From GCA-003244245 sp963823755 (GTDB taxonomy: Bacteria > Actinomycetota > Actinomycetes > Mycobacteriales > Pseudonocardiaceae), in NCBI GenBank assembly GCA_963823755.1, contig CAWGMP010000023.1:124001-188000 (forward strand): 64,000 nucleotides of DNA. Direction: 5' to 3'. Below, in pieces: positions 55,518-63,238 of this stretch. Below the pieces are notes generated by a model. It saw only the letters and a list, made by a program, of their open reading frames with translations. It did not search any database and was not told the DNA's origin. A program made the position numbers and the translations under genes. Positions within the stretch are counted from its first letter, which is position 1. Each line of letters opens with the position of its first letter.

Positions 55518-56069
55518 TCATAACTGCTGAAGGTGTCCGGCCTCTTTCGCCAGTGCTTCAAGACCGTAGCGCGCTACGTGCTCCGCGTCGGCCAGGTCAA
55601 TGATGCGCATACCGTCGGCCTTCAGTCGCTCGTTGATGGCAGCCAGGTTCTGACGCACTGTGTCCTTCTCAGCATCGGTGGTCTTGCCACGGTGGGGTTT
55701 GCCAGCGTGCTCCAGGGTCGAGTAGTCGAGCTTATCGACGACTGGTACTGGCCGGGTCTGCCGACGTGGTGGGTAGGCTGGTCCGGCTCGCCGGATAACA
55801 TCAGCCATGTCTAGGCCACTAGCGAGGTTGTTAAATTCCTCGACCTCGGCCGTGATCACTTCTGGTTCTGATCCATCACCCAGGTAGAGCTTAAGGCTGA
55901 CGAGGCTCAAAGCACCCTTGCGGATGGGCTCAACCTCGTCCAACGAGGCTTCGATTTCTACGGGGCCGCCAGCGAGGGCTGGGTGCTGCTCAACGACAAT
56001 ACGGACTACCTGGTCGTCTTCGATGATCTTATTGGTCAAATCCGAGAAGCGAACCATACGTTGCGCCAT
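55518..56069 (-). CDS. Hypothetical DNA-binding-like protein
   Basis: Start at ATG 56069 behind GGAAGGTGG; the frame is open to 56297. The 182 residues begin MAQRMVRFSDLTNKIIEDDQ and contain a beta-rich first half, a Pro/Arg-rich linker (AGPAYPPRRQTRPVPVVDKL) and a helical C-terminal end (NLAAINERLKADGMRIIDLA). The two-domain layout with basic linker recalls Lsr2-like nucleoid proteins of actinobacterial phages and plasmids, but the similarity is weak. Convergent with fic. Confidence 0.55.
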   Translation of the reverse strand: MAQRMVRFSDLTNKIIEDDQVVRIVVEQHPALAGGPVEIEASLDEVEPIRKGALSLVSLKLYLGDGSEPEVITAEVEEFNNLASGLDMADVIRRAGPAYPPRRQTRPVPVVDKLDYSTLEHAGKPHRGKTTDAEKDTVRQNLAAINERLKADGMRIIDLADAEHVARYGLEALAKEAGHLQQL

Positions 56070-56332
56070 ACTCGAGGAGCCACCTTCCGTGAGGAGACAG
56101 ACGGAAGCGGGGATGCTACCAGGTAGCGCTGGCCGGGCCATCGGAGGGCTCCCAAGGTCTCCGCCTAACTTCGTCTGCACCGTAGCTGTGAGCCCGTTAT
56201 AAGACCAACTTGGCGATTCATTCGCTAGCGCGAGACTCGCCAAGTAGCTTTTCTGATATGGCATAGTTGGGGATAAACTGATCTTGTTTAACCTCAAGGA
56301 TGATCAACCGCTGCATCGTATAGGATGACGCC

Positions 56333-57616
56333 ATGTCCGACATTGAGAATAAGCCTGGCGAGGTAAGCAATCAGACCCCGTCGAAGTCCAAGAAGGCGAT
56401 GGTGAAGAAACTCATCGCTTGGATTGGCGGTATCTCCGGGGCCGTCCTTACAGCATACTTCGTTGCCGTAGGTACCGGCTTGGGAGATCGACTCTCCAAG
56501 TCAATAGATGGTTACGATGTCCACGCACTAACCGATCGTGATGCGATCATCTCCCTCAATCCTCAAATCTCCAACTATGGAGGCGAGTATCTCTTTAGTG
56601 AGCCAATCCAACAGATTGGTAGCCCACCCTCCGGCACCAACACTTGTGATGGACGCCATCAGTGGGCGAAACAGCACAACGGCGTTGACGTCGAAATAAC
56701 GGTCGGTCGCATCAGTGTCAGCGCTGCTGAAGGGAATCAAGTTACGATTATCGGCGCGAAGCCGCTGGTGATCGGGGAGCGGCAATTTCCGGCAGTTGGC
56801 TCTATCGCCTCATGCCCTGGCCGCGGCGGAGGACCAAGAATTCTCGGAATTAATTTGGATACCGGTAAAGCTTCATTCGCTGATAATGTGGATGATCCAG
56901 CATCGGAGAACTTCACCGCCATTCCTGTTCCAGCGGGTTCAACCTATGACTTCGATTTTGTTGCGACGACGCAACAGCACCGGTGGTCGTATCGCATACA
57001 ACTGGTTCTGAATGTAAATGGTGAGATTGTGACGCGCGAAGTAGACGATGACGGGAGACCATTTCAGACGACAGCGAGGAGTAACGGGCGTTCCTATCAA
57101 TGGGTTGATGGCCAGTGGCAAGACGTGACACCGGGCGGGGACTCTGATAACCAAGCTTCCACGGGCGTTCCTCCGAATCCTCGCGACAACCAAAACCCAT
57201 GCAAGATCGTCAGTAGCATGGACGTAGCGAGCGAGCTTGGATCGCCGGTACAGGTTATGCTGTTTGGTGGTCCTGCACCCGGCACCTCTGGTTATCCTAT
57301 TACGGCATATACGTGCGTACACAACGCGAAAAATGGCGACATGATCCAAGTTGACTATGTAGAAGCCAATAACGCTCAACAGGCGCGAGCAGAGTTTGAG
57401 AAGCAACTTTTACTGCGCGACACGAAACGGACTGCACGTGATGTTCCGGGGTATGGTGGTACTGCCAAGCTAGTTGACAATTCGAGTCTAGCCATCTTGC
57501 GTGGTATCAAGTTTTTGATAATTTCCAGGACGCTAGCGCCAGGGGCATCCTCCGATGACAACGCTGCTCTGCTCGGCCGCCTCGCCATGACCGGCGTTGG
57601 CCGCCTGGATAAGTAA
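56333..57616 (+). CDS. Membrane-anchored protein with DUF3558-like C-terminal part
   Basis: 427 residues: a short cytoplasmic start, one transmembrane helix (KLIAWIGGISGAVLTAYFVA) and a large exterior. The C-terminal part (NPCKIVSSMDVASELGSPVQ, AYTCVHNAKNGDMIQVDYVE) resembles the C-x-n-C arrangement of lipoprotein or PknH-sensor-type domains (DUF3558-like) in actinobacteria. The middle domain is beta-rich (VDVEITVGRISVSAAEGNQV). It is divergent from the preceding gene. Function unknown. Confidence 0.65.
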   Translation: MSDIENKPGEVSNQTPSKSKKAMVKKLIAWIGGISGAVLTAYFVAVGTGLGDRLSKSIDGYDVHALTDRDAIISLNPQISNYGGEYLFSEPIQQIGSPPSGTNTCDGRHQWAKQHNGVDVEITVGRISVSAAEGNQVTIIGAKPLVIGERQFPAVGSIASCPGRGGGPRILGINLDTGKASFADNVDDPASENFTAIPVPAGSTYDFDFVATTQQHRWSYRIQLVLNVNGEIVTREVDDDGRPFQTTARSNGRSYQWVDGQWQDVTPGGDSDNQASTGVPPNPRDNQNPCKIVSSMDVASELGSPVQVMLFGGPAPGTSGYPITAYTCVHNAKNGDMIQVDYVEANNAQQARAEFEKQLLLRDTKRTARDVPGYGGTAKLVDNSSLAILRGIKFLIISRTLAPGASSDDNAALLGRLAMTGVGRLDK

Positions 57617-57630
57617 TAGCGGTTGAAGTG

Positions 57631-57665
57631 CCCCACCAATGCGGCTGAACTTCACACCGGTGGGG
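57631..57665. terminator. Hairpin terminator between convergent genes
   Basis: CCCCACC (57631-57637) pairs with GGTGGGG (57659-57665), followed by TTTAATAA on the plus strand. It ends the preceding 427-residue gene. Confidence 0.6.
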
Positions 57666-57724
57666 TTTAATAACGCGTCTATCACGTGTGGAATACCGTC
57701 TTATGTTTTACTTATCGGTGTCAC

Positions 57725-57946
57725 CTACTCATCTTGCTGCGTCACGTAGTTGAGAACTACCCACGTCATCAGGGATAGCATGATGTAGAAGGCCCCAACG
57801 ACTAATATGAGACCCTCATACTGGCCGAAACTCAATGTGAGTATGCCTACAACAAAAATCACGATTGATGCATAGAATGCATAGAAAAGACCCTGGTCAC
57901 CCCGCATCTTGACCAGTTTCATCACTTGTGATAGCACAACGCTCAC
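57725..57946 (-). CDS. Small membrane protein, two helices
   Basis: 73 residues with two transmembrane helices (FYAFYASIVIFVVGILTLSF and LILVVGAFYIMLSLMTWVVL) and short charged ends. GAGGTGAGCG precedes the ATG. No family recognised; small hydrophobic proteins are common on conjugative elements. Confidence 0.6.
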   Translation of the reverse strand: MSVVLSQVMKLVKMRGDQGLFYAFYASIVIFVVGILTLSFGQYEGLILVVGAFYIMLSLMTWVVLNYVTQQDE

Positions 57947-58306
57947 CTCTCAGTGTTGAAGGTTGTATCCACCCTGAAAGGTGAACGGCGTGTTATCAGG
58001 CGTAGTAAGGTGCTCAATACATTCTAGGGCATATTTTTAATGATTGCAAGCTGAAGCGTTTTAGGTAAGACCTAATCTCATTCGTGAAACACCCCAAAAT
58101 GCAGTACGGTCCGGTCTGTCTAGGCATTACTGTAGGTGGCTAGTAATTCGTGATTCACAGCAGCTAGCGTACAATCCGCGCGATTTCAAACTTGCGGTAC
58201 TTGTCCGGCGTAATGAATAGGACGTATGGGAAATTGTCCTGCTTTCAGGTGGTGTAGGCACGCCAATAAGCGTCAAGCTTGACGCGCAGGTGTCCTGCGA
58301 TGGCGC

Positions 58307-58610
58307 CTAATCGCCTTTGGCACGGTGTAGGCTGGTTAAGAATTCATCCGCCATGTGGTAGGCGGGGAGGCTGCCGGTCTCGATCTGGCTCAGAGACTCA
58401 GCTGCGAGCTGGTGTATGCGTGCGGCGGCCTCAGGTGTTGGCTCGCCCCAGTCGTCAGCGCCAAAGCTCAACGTGCGTCCCTCTGCTTCTGCCATGGCCC
58501 ACACCCGAATATAAGCCTGAGCTGAACCAAAGCCGCTTAGCCTTGGCGTCCAACCGATCGCGCAAGGTTTGATCGATAGGAATATGGAGGGTAGAGGTTT
58601 GATTTGCCAT
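58307..58610 (-). pseudogene. Antitoxin-like ribbon-helix-helix gene, frameshifted
   Basis: From ATG 58610 the frame reads MANQTSTLHIPIDQTLRDRL then DAKAKRL, a RelB/DinJ-like antitoxin N-terminus. One base too many in an A run (T run on this strand) near 58527 breaks it. The second frame continues GSAQAYIRVWAMAEAEGRTL and ends at 58307. Downstream, at about 58160-58330, the minus strand encodes LGAIAGHLRVKLDAYWRAY, a stop, then NFPYVLFITPDKYRKFEIAR, a remnant of another gene rather than a clear toxin. Confidence 0.55.
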
Positions 58611-58663
58611 GATACTAAAAAGATATCAAAAAGACATGAATTGTCAATTGTTTGGTTGAAGCC

Positions 58664-59443
58664 CTACATGGAGTTACTCCCCTTGGTGGCCAGCTCCCGG
58701 CTGCACAACCACATGAAGTATTTGGCCGGGTCCGTATCTTTTCTGATTGTCCGTTTCCCCATTTTCTGGCCAGCCAGATGCTTCATCTCAGCTGCGGTAT
58801 CAGCCCAACGTTCAACGTTGGCTCCGCGCCAGATTTGCTTGTAGATGCCCTTGGTGACGGCGCTGCCAAGCTTGGCAGCTACCAGCCGGGCCATCACTTG
58901 AACGTTATGGAGTTTAGCCAGGTAGTCGAGAGATCGCTCCCACATCGTGGGTTGGTCTTCCTGACCAGGCGCTGGCTTGGTTTTGGTAACTTTGGCATAC
59001 CAGTGGGACGGCTTGTCTTTGCTGAGAGCAATATCTGCTAGCTCCGATAGCTCTTGTAAGTAGCCCTGTCGAATGAGGCTCTTGAACTTATTGCGGTAGG
59101 CTTTGTTGTCGATGAGAGCATCGATCTCGGGAGGTAGTTCTATAGAAGTGTTGTTGGTACTAACACTAGATTCTATAGAACTAGCAGCCGTGCTCACCCT
59201 TGGCACGCTGGCCGATTTGGCAGGTGGCGTTGTCTGAGCTGTTAGGGCGATGCTTTGCTCAGTTGTCGTACCCTTGCCAATCTTACCTTTTGATTTTGCT
59301 CCAGTTGAAGCTTCGATCGAATAAGCGTTGGAACCAACGTCCGTCAACTCAGCTGCTCGTCTTTGCTGTGCTCCTTCCCTTAGCTTGCTTAGCCAGTAGT
59401 CTTTATCTTTTCGTTGATCTAACACAGCGTTTATGCTATTCAT
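58664..59443 (-). CDS. Hypothetical basic protein upstream of rep
   Basis: ATG 59443 has AAAGGA upstream. The 259 residues have a Ser/Thr-rich low-complexity first half (SSIESSVSTNNTSIELPPE) and a helical second half (YRNKFKSLIRQGYLQELSEL, KGIYKQIWRGANVERWADTA) rich in Lys and Trp. No family recognised. It is divergent from rep with a repeat-rich gap between them, which suggests a replication or copy-control role (inference). Confidence 0.6.
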   Translation of the reverse strand: MNSINAVLDQRKDKDYWLSKLREGAQQRRAAELTDVGSNAYSIEASTGAKSKGKIGKGTTTEQSIALTAQTTPPAKSASVPRVSTAASSIESSVSTNNTSIELPPEIDALIDNKAYRNKFKSLIRQGYLQELSELADIALSKDKPSHWYAKVTKTKPAPGQEDQPTMWERSLDYLAKLHNVQVMARLVAAKLGSAVTKGIYKQIWRGANVERWADTAAEMKHLAGQKMGKRTIRKDTDPAKYFMWLCSRELATKGSNSM

Positions 59444-59669
59444 AACTATTGATCCTTTCATGGGCGCACTGAATAACCCTCGATGCTGAGGCTATTCGTC
59501 TGCATAAATTAGTTGTTCAACGGCTCACCGCGCGGACTTGCCGTGGGATTTTGACGGGACCGAGCTGCCTGGATTGCCCGACCATTAAGTTAATCTCGCC
59601 GGATTATCATTGGTCTCCCAAAGAGAAAGGCCCCGATCTCTCGGAGCCGCGTTCGCGTAGACGAATGGT

Positions 59670-59803
59670 GCAAAAAACGTGTGATTTAAATCAAGTTTAA
59701 CACACCGCTCGTGACGGTCAACCCCTTCATGGGGTTCTCCATCAAAGACGCGCATAGCTCCGAATTGTGAACTAGCGCAAAAAAGTAATCACACGTTTTT
59801 TGC
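59670..59803. repeat. Long-range inverted repeat upstream of rep, possible origin region
   Basis: Perfect 17-bp arms: GCAAAAAACGTGTGATT (59670-59686) and its complement at 59787-59803. Between them lie a palindrome TGATTTAAATCA and a hairpin AACCCC-TTCAT-GGGGTT near 59722. Such structures are typical of rolling-circle origins, but no nick site is identified by sequence alone. Confidence 0.75.
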
Positions 59804-59848
59804 CCTAGTTAGATATATCATAATAGTAATGATTACAACGATCAAGTT

Positions 59849-60421
59849 TTGTGTTTGCTTGGTTATTGGGGGGCGCGGCCGGCCGACATTCAGAAGGGCT
59901 TAGAGATCCACACCAAGCTGCTTGGTGGCGGGTTGATCTTCGGCACTATCACTCTGCCTCACCATCGTGACCACCGGCTCAAGAAGACTGGTGAGTTGAT
60001 CGCCGAGGCTATGACGTACATCATTAACCAATGTGAGTATAAGGCCTGGAAGAAGACGTTTGGTTTGCTCGACAACATCCAGGCCATGGAGGTGACCTAT
60101 GGCGATGAGAACGGTTGGCACCCGCACAAGCACATCATGTGCTTCACCGAACGGCCACTGACTGAGGATGCGGTGGCGGCGGCAGAGTCGCTGATCCACG
60201 CGTTGTACAACCGTTACTTGGCCGAGAAGGACTGGAAGGCTAGTCAAGACCCCGTTGGTGTCCGCCTTGACTATGTTAAGAACACCGCAGACGGTGTAGC
60301 GATCACCCAGTATGTCACCAAGTTGCAAGCCAGTTTCGAGATGGCCCGCGGTGACCTCAAGCAGTCAAAATCAACTCACCCTGCTACTCGCGGATTCGGG
60401 TCTGAGCGCGGCCGAGCTTGA
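59849..60421 (+). CDS. rep: Rolling-circle replication initiator Rep (HUH), truncated
   Basis: The 190-residue frame contains the HUH core: a motif with strand IFGTITLPHHRDHRLKKTGE, the metal-binding H-x-H in AMEVTYGDENGWHPHKHIMC, and the region around YVTKLQASFEMARGDL, where catalytic tyrosine is expected. This resembles Rep of actinomycete plasmids and AICEs (pJV1/pSAM2-like). The N-terminal cysteine-rich part is absent: in frame there is a stop about 12 codons before TTG 59849. The C-terminus degenerates after KSTHPATRG. Probably non-functional. Confidence 0.8.
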   Translation: MCLLGYWGARPADIQKGLEIHTKLLGGGLIFGTITLPHHRDHRLKKTGELIAEAMTYIINQCEYKAWKKTFGLLDNIQAMEVTYGDENGWHPHKHIMCFTERPLTEDAVAAAESLIHALYNRYLAEKDWKASQDPVGVRLDYVKNTADGVAITQYVTKLQASFEMARGDLKQSKSTHPATRGFGSERGRA

Positions 60422-61396
60422 TGGTCTGGTCGGAGTATGCCGGTACTGTACCTCGACGAACTATATGACTCCGGTCTGTATATGACCGAGCATGAGAACA
60501 GTTGGCTGTTGATCGGCATACGTAAGGGTGGCTCGTGATCGAGACGGTAGTGTCGATCTTGGTCGAATGGACTAAATTGATCATGTAGCGCCGTCTGGGA
60601 CTGTCGGCGGCTGTCATGGTCTCCCTGATGACGAGGTGACAAGGAAGTGTCCGGGCGCGAGTTCTGTCCAGCGTGCCCGGTATGCTTAGTCCGTGTCCAG
60701 CCTCGTAGAGGTCTGGATAGTCCAGGCCTCTCCTGCTGGGAGAGGAGACAAGATGCATTGCCCGAAACATCGCAGGTCAGGTGGTTGGCCGCCAGTATCA
60801 GCTGACGGCCACCACCGAACGCGAGACCACATCGTTGATGTGGCCGAGCGGTTGTTAGTACAACTGTTGTGCTTCGAGGTCATGTCGTGGCTCCCACGTC
60901 ACTGGTGACGTGGATGTGTCCTCGAAGGTAGGACGTCGGGGTAGTGGGCCTGACTGTGGCGGTCTTACTCACTACCCCGATTGCTTGATTGATCCGTTTT
61001 TCGGATCAATCAACTTGAGTGTAACAGGACTCCTACACCAACCTCTGATCTGGTCAACCTTGTGGTCTAGTGTTAGCTGGTCAGAGACTTGTAGCCCCAC
61101 CTGCGGCCTTGCAGAAGTCGATCATTGTTGCTGCGCCTGAACGGGCTAGCAGCGAACGGTCGATTGACGTCGGGGGTGTCTGAGTTAGCGCTGCGTGTCG
61201 ATCTAGTTGCGTACGCCGGGGATCACGGCAGCGGGCACCCTCGTTGGTGCTCCCGGTTGTCGTGTGTCTTGTAGTGGGGCGACTGTAGGTCGCGTGCGGT
61301 GGTGGTAGGACTGCTCGACGGTGAGGCGGTCACGGTCTTCAGGTCACAGCCTCGATCCGACCACCCACGGGCGCTCAGATACCGCCGCGTCGGCGG
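60422..61396. other. Region without a supported gene downstream of rep
   Basis: Short frames (for example 60693-60908 on +; and MPVLYLDELYDSGLYMTEHE on + from about 60439) have no recognisable domain. A stem CCACGTCAC-TG-GTGACGTGG lies near 60893-60912 and a strong hairpin at 60986-61014. Confidence 0.5.
60986..61014. terminator. 12-bp perfect hairpin with TTTTT loop
   Basis: Arms TTGATTGATCCG (60986-60997) and CGGATCAATCAA (61003-61014), loop TTTTT. Could be a terminator or a single-strand origin structure of the rolling-circle element. Confidence 0.6.
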
Positions 61397-61608
61397 GTGA
61401 CCTCGCTGCTCGTCGCGGCGCTGGTGGGGTTGGCGGCGGGGGCGCTCGTGCCAGGCCAAGCGCTGTGCCTAGCCCCCGGCGGCAGAGTGAACGGCTCGGT
61501 CACCGTGCAACCCGGCGGGGCGTTATCAGTGTCGGAACTAACGTCACCGGCTCGCTGGCCTGCACCGGCAACACCGTCACCGGATCACGCTCAGGACAAT
61601 GCCTCTGA
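61397..61608 (+). pseudogene. Small secreted repeat protein, frameshifted
   Basis: From 61397 the frame reads MTSLLVAALVGLAAGALVPG (signal-peptide-like), then GGRVNGSVTVQPGGALSVS. One G appears to be missing near 61530; the next frame continues GTNVTGSLACTGNTVTGSRS and stops at 61608. The N-G-S-V-T-V / N-V-T-G-S pattern is typical of small actinobacterial surface proteins with beta-helix-like repeats. High GC, so it is likely core or older actinobacterial DNA. Confidence 0.5.
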
Positions 61609-61796
61609 GCTAACCCATCACACCCCAACCCACTGCTTGCACCCTCCATCCCGACCAATGCCCTGCCAGCGTCCTCCCCGCCGCGCTATAGCAAACGCAG
61701 CACGGCATGGTTTCAGATAAAGAGATACCCAGGTGGGCCAGAACCGGGAAACCCTCCGGCCCGGCCTGCGTACCCGCGAACACGGCCAGTGCGGCG

Positions 61797-62569
61797 TCAG
61801 AAAGGCGGTTCATCCGGAATGTACTTTCTGAACAGTTCGCTCATCCACTTATGCATGCGCTTCGAGATCTGACCATAATTTTTGTCCATCAATGCGCGGA
61901 GGTCTTCCGCATCAACCTTCCCCTCCCTTACGAGGTAGTCTATGAAGCCCCTCATTACGATCGCATCCATCACGGTCGCATCCCTGCTCGGGCCTGTGCG
62001 CACGTCAACGAGACTAGCCTCCGGCACTACCGCCCGAATAGTCTGCTTCAAACCTTCGATCTCAGATATGATGTCTGCAATCCCGCGAGCTTCCGAGTCG
62101 TCTGATTGTCGCAGGGATTGCAGATTAAGTGTATAGGTTAGAGGAGTCTCAACGGGTTTGCCAGTCCGGATACTCGTCACCATCCCCGACAGCGCCGACT
62201 TGGCCTCATACACAGAATCTAAATCGTGGTGATTTAGATGAATTGTCCGCAGTCCCTGTATATCGAATGGGAGCGTCTGACCTTCTGCAACTGCACAAGT
62301 GGCTTTGCCACCGCATGTCTGATAGCAAGCTCATAAAATACATTGGGGTTATGGTCAGTAAGGTCGGCAACCACAAGATCGCTACTTAGAAGGCCTTCGA
62401 TAATTTGACTAGTGATGGTTCCAGATTCCTCCAGATGATCGGCTCGAACAACCGAGTAGCCCAAAGGCTCTAAAGTTGCCTTGACAATGTGTTGATATAT
62501 CTGATTGCTTCGCTTCCGCACGGCGGAGTCCGACTTCCCAATCGGGCAGAGGTAGAAGCAAGACTCCAT
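61797..62569 (-). CDS. Nucleoside-deoxyribosyltransferase/TIR-like fold protein, frameshifted once
   Basis: ATG 62569 starts MESCFYLCPIGKSDSAVRKR, followed by IYQHIVKATLEPLGYSVVRA, ITSQIIEGLLSSDLVVADLT and HNPNVFYELAIRHAVAKPLV. This is a Rossmann-like fold related to nucleoside 2-deoxyribosyltransferases and TIR-like proteins found in immune contexts. One base is missing near 62275; the correct frame continues EGQTLPFDIQGLRTIHLNHH, then SALSGMVTSIRTGKPVETPL and a helical C-terminus to 61797. Joined length is about 257 residues. The ribosome site AGGAGG is 17 bases from ATG, so the start is uncertain. Confidence 0.7.
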
Positions 62570-63104
62570 CGTGTGACCGGTTCGATCCTCCTGGTCCATG
62601 GATGGATTGTACCTTACACGCATTTCCCCGTTTGCGATCTTCGCGGTGGTCAACACGGACCCACGCCATGTAGCAGTCGTGTAGCAACGACCCCAGGATG
62701 ACGGTAAACGGCCCCAGATCACCCCCAAGATTTCCGAGCCAGGAACTTAGCAGCACCGTCACTGGCCGTGTGTCGGGGTGTAGGGACTTCGAGTCCTGGA
62801 CGCCGGAACCGCTGTGTCCTATCCGTGCCCGGGAGGTGAAGCACAGGTCAAGTGCCGACGACGCAGTGTCCGTTCCTAAACCGTGCGTCGCAGGAGCGGT
62901 CGCCATCCTCGGCACGGGGATCTCTGCGGCAGCTGCGCACTCACCCGAGCCTCTCCGCCAACGGCATTGGTCTGGGCGATGCTCACCGCTCGGTCCGGCT
63001 CGGCGCGGAATGCCCCACGCATCAAGCGCGAGGGCGGAGGCCGAACTGGGCAAAGATCGGCCCCTGACCGTGTCATCGCAGGTCAGGTGCCGTTTCTGCT
63101 GGTG

Positions 63105-63166
63105 TGGCGGGTCAAGAATTCGAACCTTGGAAGGCATCAGCCGATGGATTTACAGTCCGCTGCCTG
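63105..63166 (-). tRNA. tRNA-Tyr (GUA) 3' fragment, attachment-site relic
   Basis: On the minus strand the sequence GCGGACTGTAAATCC is an anticodon arm with GTA, followed by a variable arm, the T arm CAAGGTTCGAATTCTTG and the acceptor 3' strand ACCCGCCA. The matching 5' half (acceptor GGCGGGT, D arm) is missing. Anticodon stem pairing is imperfect. A 3' tRNA fragment is the usual att scar of an integrated element, whose body would lie to the right of this point. Confidence 0.65.
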
Positions 63167-63209
63167 AGTGTCGCGTTGTGCCGGGTCGATGGTAATACTT
63201 ATCGTATTG

Positions 63210-63228
63210 GTAATGATTACAACGATCA
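63210..63228 (+). repeat. 19-bp direct repeat shared with the rep start region (59826-59844)
   Basis: GTAATGATTACAACGATCA occurs at 63210-63228 and 59826-59844 in the same orientation. At the left copy, rep follows; at the right, IS30-type sequence follows. In both places the frame reads N-D-Y-N-D-Q, so the right copy looks like the start of another rep gene cut off by the insertion sequence. Confidence 0.85.
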
Positions 63229-63238
63229 GGCGGCGGTT

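Noticed and set aside
62409..63137. 242-codon minus-strand ORF beginning MPSKVRILDPPH
   Set aside because: Its N-terminus is the translation of a tRNA 3' end, and the rest lacks protein-like features.
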